A stretch of 64,000 nt of DNA from NCBI RefSeq assembly GCF_030687145.1, contig NZ_CP117460.1:3472001-3536000 (forward strand), in the 5' to 3' direction. Both the position numbers and the translations under genes were made by a program. Each line of letters starts with the position of its first letter. Within the stretch, counting starts at the first letter, position 1. Positions 58,161-64,000 of the stretch are shown here, in pieces. Source of the stretch: Pseudomonas sp. FP1742 (lineage in GTDB: Bacteria > Pseudomonadota > Gammaproteobacteria > Pseudomonadales > Pseudomonadaceae). Below the pieces are notes generated by a model that ran no database searches, had not been told where the DNA came from, and saw only the letters and a program-made list of their open reading frames with translations.

Positions 58161-59144
58161 TTATTTAACGAGCCGCTTTTCCTTGGAAGGCCTGTACCCG
58201 AAGTACGAGCTATAACACTTGCTGAAATGGCTGGGCGATACAAAACCACAGGCCACCAACACGTCGACCTGGGACAGCTCGGTGTGCTGAAGCAGTCGCC
58301 GCGCTTCGGTGATGCGCAGCTCCATGTAATAGCGCTGCGGCGTGGTACCGAGCTGCTCCTTGAACAAGCGTTCCAGTTGCCGCCGGGAACGGCCGGCATA
58401 GACCGCCAGTTGCTCCAGCTCCAGAGGCTCTTCGAGGTTGGCATCCATCAGCTTGACCACCTCGCGCAATGGCGCGCTCACACAGATGTTTTCAGCCGGC
58501 TTGATCCGCCGATAACGGGACTCCTCGAACGCCAGAATGTCCTCGATTCCTTCGACCAGGGCTTTATCGTGCAGGCCCTTGATCCAGTCCAGCGCCATGT
58601 GGAATGCCCCCGAGGGGCTGGAGGCCGTGAGGCGGTCGCGATCAATGACATAGGGCTCGCTGGTGACCTGCGCCGCCTTGGAGATTTCCGCGAGTGCGGG
58701 ACGATGTTCGGGGTGAATGGCGCAACGATACCCATCGAGCAAACCTGCGCTGCCCAGAAACCATGCGCCATTCCACAACCCGGCCAGACAGACACCCTGA
58801 TCCGCCGCCATTCGCAACAGGCTGGTGAACTCATCATTAGCCTTGAGCTCTGTCCTGTAGCCACCGCAAATAACCAGCAGATCCAGATCGTGGATGGCTG
58901 TAGCATCGAGACGTGCATCCGGCCGGATGACCAGGCCCAGATCGCTGATGACCTCACCGTCGTTCAAGCCGAACGTTCGCGAAGAAAACAGCCTGGGGCG
59001 TAGAAGATTCGCGGTGACGATGGTGTCCAGTGCCTGGGTGAACGCGGGCAGCGAGAAATGCTCGAGCAGCACAAAGCCTGCTCGGGTCATTCGAGCAGGC
59101 TCATCAGGATTCTCATTCAGATAGCGGAGATTTTTCCCCTTCAT
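58161..59144 (-). CDS. GlxA-type AraC regulator with DJ-1/PfpI-like domain
   Basis: A 327-residue regulator. The N-terminal glutamine amidotransferase-like domain (residues ~15-190) has LDLLVICGGYRTELKAN and LAGLWNGAWFLGSAGLLDGYRCAIHPEH; the usual nucleophile position holds Asn/Gly, so it is a sensor not an enzyme. The C-terminal AraC HTH is LEQLAVYAGRSRRQLERLFKEQLG and VLVACGFVSPSHFSKCY. Relatives (GbdR, CdhR, ArgR-type) respond to quaternary amines or arginine. The ATG at 59144 was chosen; a GTG 14 codons upstream is possible. Targets are not evident locally. Confidence 0.91.
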   Translation of the reverse strand: MKGKNLRYLNENPDEPARMTRAGFVLLEHFSLPAFTQALDTIVTANLLRPRLFSSRTFGLNDGEVISDLGLVIRPDARLDATAIHDLDLLVICGGYRTELKANDEFTSLLRMAADQGVCLAGLWNGAWFLGSAGLLDGYRCAIHPEHRPALAEISKAAQVTSEPYVIDRDRLTASSPSGAFHMALDWIKGLHDKALVEGIEDILAFEESRYRRIKPAENICVSAPLREVVKLMDANLEEPLELEQLAVYAGRSRRQLERLFKEQLGTTPQRYYMELRITEARRLLQHTELSQVDVLVACGFVSPSHFSKCYSSYFGYRPSKEKRLVK

Positions 59145-59249
59145 GCCCCCGCTGAATTGGCGACGTTCGATCAATGTTCGATCCACTCGGTGACTGCGTA
59201 GATAAAACCTAATGCTAACTGCAGAAGCGCAAAAGCCCTAGCGCCATTA

Positions 59250-59524
59250 TGCGACTGATCAAGCCAGTTGAAAGCCGTGACGAAGCGGGTCTTTGTCGTC
59301 GACAAAAAATGGTGTGCGGCTCGACCACAGCGTAGAAATTACCGCCACAGGCGATGTCTACGGTAAAGGTAGCGACGCCGGGTACCTGCATCTAACTCGT
59401 CATTGCGCAACACCGGCTCAAGAAAGTCTTCGGCGCCAAGGACAATCCCGAACCCGTCCAGCGCTGCCGACAGCAGTGCTTTGCTCTCGTTGACCTGCAA
59501 TCGACTGGCGACCTTGCACCCCGC
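59250..59524 (-). pseudogene. Decayed C-terminal fragment of a LysR regulator
   Basis: On the minus strand the frame ending at 59339 reads SRLQVNESKALLSAALDGFG, then IVLGAEDFLEPVLRNDEL, the hallmark effector-domain segment of LysR proteins. The frame then breaks, and the expected C-terminus appears in other frames: FYAVVEPHTIF, then TKTRFVTAFNWLDQS. At least two frameshifts are needed and no HTH half remains. It occupies most of the 384-bp gap between the GlxA-type gene and xylR. Confidence 0.7.
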
Positions 59525-59528
59525 ATCG

Positions 59529-60704
59529 CTATCTGGCGCCCTGCTGGTATTCACGGGGCGTACATCCAAACTCGCGACGGAACACCGTGTGTAGATATTG
59601 TGCGGATTTGAAACCGCAATTACGGGCAACGTCCGCAATCGCTGTGTTGGTATTTTCCAGCCCGCTGGTGGCCGCCGCCAGTTTGAAGCGCAGAATCTCG
59701 TCGTGCACGCTGCAGCCTCGCGCAGTGCGAAAGTGCGACTCCAGCGATGAACGCGACACGCCAACATAAGCCGCTACCTGCGCTGTCTTGATGCCCTGGC
59801 AGGCATATTGGCGGATAAACAGCAGCGCTTGCATGACGTAGGGGTTGCCCAAAGGTTGGTGCAAACTCGACACCTGCACGTTGATCGCATCAGGCGGGAT
59901 CAGGATGTGCGTGCCCGTGGACGGCTTGCCGTGCAGCATCTGGTGCAGCAGTTGCGCGGCGGTGCGGCCCATGGTTTCGGTGCCCTGGATGACCGAGCTC
60001 AGGGGGACCCGGGTCAGGCTGCGTGTCAGGGGGTCGTTGTCGATGCCGATCAACGCCACCTGCTCCGGTACGGCGATTCCGGCGGTCAGGCAGGCTTGCA
60101 GCAACTGCCGGGCGCGGGCGTCACTGACGGCGATGATGCCAATGGGCTTGGGCAAGCTCTGGAGCCAGGCGATCAGCTGTTCGACGGCGCTGTCCCAGAG
60201 CGGTGCGCTGGTACCCATGCCGCGATAGACCTCGGCGTGCAAGCCGTCACGTTGCATCAGTCGTCGGAAGGATTTTTCCCGCTCCTGAGCCCAACGATTC
60301 GCCTGCGCTTCAGGCAGGCTGAAGCAGGCAAAACGCTGCAGCCCTGCCTCGATCAAGTGCGCGTAAGCCAGTGTGATCAGTGCGTTATTGTCGGTAGCGA
60401 CGTACGGGATCCCTTTGGGATAGGCCCGTTCATCCTGATAAGAACCACCCACCGCCACCACGGGCAGCTTGATGTCAGCCAGCGCCTCGCCAATCAGCGG
60501 ATCGTCGAAGTCGGCAATGATTCCATCACCTTGCCAGCGCTCGATCCCTTTCAACCGGCAGAGAAAATCCTCTTCCAGGAACAGGTCCCAGGACGCGCGG
60601 GTGCTGCTCAGGTAGTTGCCGATGCCGCTGATGATGCCGCGGTCATAGATCTTGCTCCCGTTGAACAACAGTGCGATGCGGTGAACAGGCGGTACGGTTT
60701 TCAT
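59529..60704 (-). CDS. xylR: Xylose operon regulator XylR (AraC family)
   Basis: A 391-residue activator. The N-terminal ~270 residues form a periplasmic-binding-protein-like xylose sensor (RIALLFNGSKIYDRGIISGI, VAVGGSYQDERAYPKGIPYVATDN, VALIGIDNDPLTRSLTRVPLSSV). The C-terminal AraC domain is IKTAQVAAYVGVSRSSLESHF and IADVARNCGFKSAQYLHTVFRREF. It is divergent from xylA; the 175-bp gap should hold the XylR and CRP-type sites, though I could not pick a convincing operator by eye. Confidence 0.94.
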   Translation of the reverse strand: MKTVPPVHRIALLFNGSKIYDRGIISGIGNYLSSTRASWDLFLEEDFLCRLKGIERWQGDGIIADFDDPLIGEALADIKLPVVAVGGSYQDERAYPKGIPYVATDNNALITLAYAHLIEAGLQRFACFSLPEAQANRWAQEREKSFRRLMQRDGLHAEVYRGMGTSAPLWDSAVEQLIAWLQSLPKPIGIIAVSDARARQLLQACLTAGIAVPEQVALIGIDNDPLTRSLTRVPLSSVIQGTETMGRTAAQLLHQMLHGKPSTGTHILIPPDAINVQVSSLHQPLGNPYVMQALLFIRQYACQGIKTAQVAAYVGVSRSSLESHFRTARGCSVHDEILRFKLAAATSGLENTNTAIADVARNCGFKSAQYLHTVFRREFGCTPREYQQGAR

Positions 60705-60879
60705 TGTTTTCAGGCTTGTTCCGGGCCCCTTGCCATAGAGGCGGTTTGCACAGACTAGGCGTGCAGACGGCGAATCTCAATACGCAAAATCGCACCCGCT
60801 GTTGGTGATTTTCATAATCAGCAGGCATGGGGCCGTTGTTAGTATCGAGACACGCCCAAGAACAACAAGGACATTGCCA

Positions 60880-62196
60880 ATGCCGTACTTCCCCGATGTC
60901 GACCGGATTCGCTACGAAGGCCCTGCCAGTGATTCTCCCCTCGCCTTCCGTCACTACGACGCCGACAAAATCATCCTCGGCAAACCCATGCGCGAACACC
61001 TGCGCATGGCCGCCTGTTATTGGCACACCTTCGTCTGGCCGGGTTCCGATGTGTTCGGTGCTGGTACTTTCAAGCGCCCGTGGCAACACGCCGGCGACCC
61101 GATGGAGCTGGCCATTGGCAAGGCGGCGGCCGCGTTCGAGTTCTTCTCCAAACTGGGTATCGACTATTACTGCTTTCACGACACGGACGTCGCCCCGGAA
61201 GGCAATTCGCTGAAGGAGTACCGCAACCACTTCGCGCAAATGATTGATCACCTGGAGCGACACCAGGAACAAAACGGGATCAAGCTGCTGTGGGGAACCG
61301 CCAACTGCTTCAGCAACCCGCGCTTTGCCGCAGGCGCCGCCAGCAACCCTGACCCTGAAGTGTTCGCCTGCGCTGCCGCCCAGGTATTCAGCGCCATGAA
61401 CGCGACCCAACGCCTGAAAGGGTCCAACTACGTGTTGTGGGGCGGTCGCGAAGGCTACGAAACCCTGCTCAACACCGACTTGAAACGTGAACGCGAACAA
61501 CTGGGCCGCTTCATGCGCATGGTGGTCGAGCACAAGCACAAGATCGGTTTCAAAGGCGACCTGCTGATCGAACCCAAGCCGCAGGAGCCGACCAAGCACC
61601 AATACGATTACGACAGCGCCACCGTGTTTGGCTTTCTCCAGCAGTTCGGCCTGGAAAAGGAAATCAAGGTCAACATCGAGGCCAACCACGCGACCCTGGC
61701 CGGTCATAGCTTTCATCACGAGATTGCGACGGCCGTCTCGCTGGGGATTTTCGGCAGCATCGACGCCAACCGCGGTGATCCGCAAAACGGCTGGGACACC
61801 GATCAATTCCCCAACAGCGTCGAAGAAATGACCCTGGCCACCTATGAAATTCTCAAGGCCGGCGGGTTCAAGAATGGCGGGTTCAACTTCGACTCCAAGG
61901 TTCGCCGCCAGAGTCTCGATGAGATCGATCTGTTCCATGGTCACGTCGGCGCCATGGACGTCCTCGCCCTGTCCCTGGAGCGGGCAGCCGCCATGGTGCA
62001 GAACGACCAGCTTCAGCTGTTCAAGGACCAACGCTACGCCGGCTGGCAGCAGCCGTTCGGGCAGGCGGTGCTGGCGGGTGAGTTCAACCTCCAGTCGTTA
62101 GCCGAACACGCATTCGCCAACGAGCTGAATCCGCAGGCCGTCAGCGGCAGGCAGGAGATGCTCGAAAACGTCGTCAACCGGTTTATCTATCGCTGA
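60880..62196 (+). CDS. xylA: Xylose isomerase
   Basis: A 438-residue class II xylose isomerase converting D-xylose to D-xylulose in the cytoplasm. The N-terminus [15 protein letters not shown], then [18 protein letters not shown], the catalytic [13 protein letters not shown] (His and Asp), and metal ligands in [18 protein letters not shown] and [17 protein letters not shown] are characteristic. AAGGA lies ahead of the ATG. No xylulokinase gene is visible within the window. xylF follows 149 bp downstream. Confidence 0.96.
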   Translation: MPYFPDVDRIRYEGPASDSPLAFRHYDADKIILGKPMREHLRMAACYWHTFVWPGSDVFGAGTFKRPWQHAGDPMELAIGKAAAAFEFFSKLGIDYYCFHDTDVAPEGNSLKEYRNHFAQMIDHLERHQEQNGIKLLWGTANCFSNPRFAAGAASNPDPEVFACAAAQVFSAMNATQRLKGSNYVLWGGREGYETLLNTDLKREREQLGRFMRMVVEHKHKIGFKGDLLIEPKPQEPTKHQYDYDSATVFGFLQQFGLEKEIKVNIEANHATLAGHSFHHEIATAVSLGIFGSIDANRGDPQNGWDTDQFPNSVEEMTLATYEILKAGGFKNGGFNFDSKVRRQSLDEIDLFHGHVGAMDVLALSLERAAAMVQNDQLQLFKDQRYAGWQQPFGQAVLAGEFNLQSLAEHAFANELNPQAVSGRQEMLENVVNRFIYR

Positions 62197-62345
62197 TCGC
62201 CAACGGGGTCTGCGGGCGCAACAACGCTGTGACATTCGCACGACAAATCTGTGTCCGCTGCGTCTGCAGATTCTCTACAGTTCTACCAGCCCGATACTCA
62301 TCGTCAGGCCGTGTCTTTCAAACAAAAATAAAAGGACGCACCACC

Positions 62346-63347
62346 ATGAAGAACGTAAAACGCACGCTATTTGCTGGCGCCCTGGCTCTGCTGTCGCTGC
62401 CGGTGATGGCCGATGCTGCCCACCCGAAAATCGGTTTCTCCATTGATGATCTGCGGCTGGAACGCTGGTCACGTGACCGCGATTACTTCGTTGCGGCGGC
62501 GGAGAAAATGGACGCCAAGGTCTTCGTACAGTCGGCCGATGCCAATGAGCAAAAGCAGATTTCGCAAATCGAAAACCTCATTTCCCGTGGCGTCGATGTC
62601 ATCGTCATCGTGCCGTTCAACGCCACGGTCCTGACCAATGCAGTGGCCGAAGCGAAGAAAGCCGGAATCAAGGTCGTGTCCTATGACCGTCTGATACTCA
62701 ACGCGGATATCGACGCCTACATTTCCTTCGATAACGAAAAGGTCGGCGAGATGCAGGCCAGCGGCGTGCTGCACGCAGCGCCCAAGGGCAATTACTTCCT
62801 GCTCGGTGGTGCGCCCACCGACAACAACGCAAAAGTCCTGCGCGAAGGTCAGATGAAAGTGCTGCAACCGGCCATCGACAAGGGTGATATCAAGATCGTC
62901 GGCCAACAATGGGTGAAGGAATGGAACCCTACCGAAGCGCTGAGCATTGTTGAAAACGCCTTGACCCGCAACGACAACAAAATCGACGGCATCGTCGCCT
63001 CCAACGACGCCACGGCGGGCGGCGCCATCCAGGCCCTGGCCGCTCAGCAACTGGCCGGCAAGGTGCCGATTTCGGGGCAGGACGCGGACCTCGCAGCGGT
63101 CAAGCGAGTGATCGCCGGCACTCAAACCATGACCGTGTACAAGCCGCTGAAACTCATCGCCTCCGAAGCCGCCAAGCTCTCGGTGCAACTGGCGCGTAAC
63201 GAGAAGCCCGCCTACAGCTCGCAGTACGACAACGGCAGCAAAAAAGTCGACACCATCCTGCTCACTCCGACTCCGTTGACCAAGGACAACATCGACCTGC
63301 TGGAACAGGACGGGTTCTACACCAAGGCGCAGATTGCCGGAAAGTGA
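62346..63347 (+). CDS. xylF: Xylose ABC transporter substrate-binding protein
   Basis: A 333-residue periplasmic binding protein. The signal peptide is MKNVKRTLFAGALALLSLPVMADA. The mature part starts HPKIGFSIDDLRLERWSRDRDYF, a XylF hallmark, followed by SRGVDVIVIVPFNATVLTNAVAEAK, YDRLILNADIDAYISFDNEKVG and GIVASNDATAGGAIQALAAQQL. AAAGGA lies about 10 bases before the ATG. The ATPase gene xylG begins 79 bp downstream, past a small hairpin. Confidence 0.96.
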   Translation: MKNVKRTLFAGALALLSLPVMADAAHPKIGFSIDDLRLERWSRDRDYFVAAAEKMDAKVFVQSADANEQKQISQIENLISRGVDVIVIVPFNATVLTNAVAEAKKAGIKVVSYDRLILNADIDAYISFDNEKVGEMQASGVLHAAPKGNYFLLGGAPTDNNAKVLREGQMKVLQPAIDKGDIKIVGQQWVKEWNPTEALSIVENALTRNDNKIDGIVASNDATAGGAIQALAAQQLAGKVPISGQDADLAAVKRVIAGTQTMTVYKPLKLIASEAAKLSVQLARNEKPAYSSQYDNGSKKVDTILLTPTPLTKDNIDLLEQDGFYTKAQIAGK

Positions 63348-63370
63348 TCATCACCCCGTAATGCCCCCCT

Positions 63371-63388
63371 GCAGGAGCTCGCTCCTGC
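63371..63388 (+). repeat. Small hairpin between xylF and xylG
   Basis: GCAGGAG-CTCG-CTCCTGC is a 7-bp stem with a 4-base loop. It resembles half of a REP unit (GCAGGAGC) and, as in other binding-protein operons, could stabilise xylF message or reduce xylG expression. Confidence 0.6.
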
Positions 63389-63426
63389 GGGACCAGCCTC
63401 GTACCTGCCGCTTATGAGTCTCTGCC

Positions 63427-64000
63427 ATGTCCGACTATCTGCTGCAAATGAACGGTATCGTCAAAACCTTCGGCGGTGTCAAAGCGCTCAATGGCATCGA
63501 CATCAAGGTCAAGCCGGGTGAGTGCGTCGGGCTGTGCGGCGAGAATGGCGCCGGCAAGTCCACGCTGATGAAGATCCTTTCCGCGGTGTACCCCCATGGC
63601 ACCTGGGACGGTGAGATCCTCTGGGACGGTCAACCGCTCAAGGCGCAATCGATCAGCGAAACGGAAGCCGCCGGCATCGTGATCATTCACCAGGAACTCA
63701 CGCTGGTTCCCGACCTGTCGGTGGCCGAAAACATTTTCATGGGTCATGAGCTGACGCTGCCGGGTGGGCGGATGAATTACCCGGCGATGATCCACCGCGC
63801 CGAAGCCCTGATGCGTGAACTGAAAGTGCCGGACATGAACGTATCGCTGCCCGTTTCGCAGTACGGCGGCGGCTATCAGCAACTGGTGGAAATCGCCAAG
63901 GCAATGAACAAGCAGGCGCGCCTGCTGATCCTCGACGAGCCTTCATCGGCCCTGACCCGTTCGGAAATCGAGGTGTTGCTGGACATCATCCGCGACCTCA
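63427..64000 (+). CDS. xylG: Xylose ABC transporter ATP-binding protein, 3' truncated by window
   Basis: The first 191 residues of a sugar ABC ATPase of the RbsA/XylG double-domain type. Visible: [21 protein letters not shown], Walker [10 protein letters not shown] (about residues 39-47), the Q-loop [14 protein letters not shown], the signature region [14 protein letters not shown] and Walker [14 protein letters not shown]. The frame is open to the window end; a full protein would be about 510-520 residues, followed by the permease xylH. The signature reads GGGYQQ where many members have GGGQQQ. Confidence 0.95.
   Translation, partial: MSDYLLQMNGIVKTFGGVKALNGIDIKVKPGECVGLCGENGAGKSTLMKILSAVYPHGTWDGEILWDGQPLKAQSISETEAAGIVIIHQELTLVPDLSVAENIFMGHELTLPGGRMNYPAMIHRAEALMRELKVPDMNVSLPVSQYGGGYQQLVEIAKAMNKQARLLILDEPSSALTRSEIEVLLDIIRDL

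Noticed and set aside
58161..59144. A catalytic DJ-1/PfpI protease
   Set aside because: The nucleophile-elbow cysteine is replaced (LWNGAWFLG), and an AraC DNA-binding domain follows, so it is a regulator.

Overview
The window is a high-GC Gammaproteobacterial chromosome segment, most likely from a Pseudomonas of the fluorescens group. The evidence is the Pseudomonas-type REP/REPIN repeats (GTGGGAGCGGGCTTGCTCGCGAA and relatives), the DUF2790 and DUF6124 small proteins, a xyl locus arranged xylR<>xylA-xylF-xylG, and dense ATGA-coupled operons. No rRNA, tRNA, CRISPR array or transposase was found. Both window edges cut genes: a sugar-binding protein on the left and xylG on the right.

Layout. 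(1) 3-6651: a sucrose-type uptake and hydrolysis operon with a binding protein, two permeases, an ATPase, a GH32 beta-fructosidase and a LacI regulator. (2) 6668-26362: a 20-kb specialised-metabolite locus that looks like a metallophore system. A PchR-type AraC regulator is divergent from a TonB receptor across a Fur-box-like site. Behind the receptor come a methyltransferase, an RhtX/FptX-like importer, a ThDP enzyme and an acyl reductase-aminotransferase fusion, closed by a hairpin terminator. A second unit carries a MoeZ-like E1/rhodanese, a JAMM protease, a CysO-like sulfur carrier, a rearranged CaiB-type CoA transferase, an AMP ligase, an acyl-CoA dehydrogenase, an MFS pump and a GH88-like hydrolase. 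The sulfur module matches the logic of the thiocarboxylate siderophore pathways (thioquinolobactin, PDTC), but the other enzymes do not match a pathway I recognise. This is the best candidate for an undescribed system.

(3) 26550-36844: a RidA protein, an MHS-family transporter, a DUF6124 protein with a structured leader, a glutamine synthetase-like / aldehyde dehydrogenase / Fe-alcohol dehydrogenase operon (probably amino-alcohol or amine use), a small acidic protein, an amidase and a DUF2790 protein. (4) 36893-47686: a LysR regulator; a TetR-controlled EmrAB-OMF efflux operon with an aldo/keto reductase; mug; a MarR-GNAT fusion with a clear operator; another LysR; and a secreted SGNH hydrolase.

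(5) 47804-58076: a locus resembling rhizopine/inositol-derivative (moc) catabolism. A desaturase-like oxygenase, a MocE-type Rieske ferredoxin, a ferredoxin reductase and a sugar isomerase lie opposite a LacI regulator. Next to them a sigma-54 activator faces a MocA/IolG-like dehydrogenase, a TIM-barrel isomerase and an orphan MocB-like binding protein. A textbook -24/-12 promoter and a symmetric enhancer site lie between the activator and its likely target. (6) 58161-64000: a GlxA-type regulator, a decayed LysR remnant, and the xylose genes xylR, xylA, xylF and xylG (cut).
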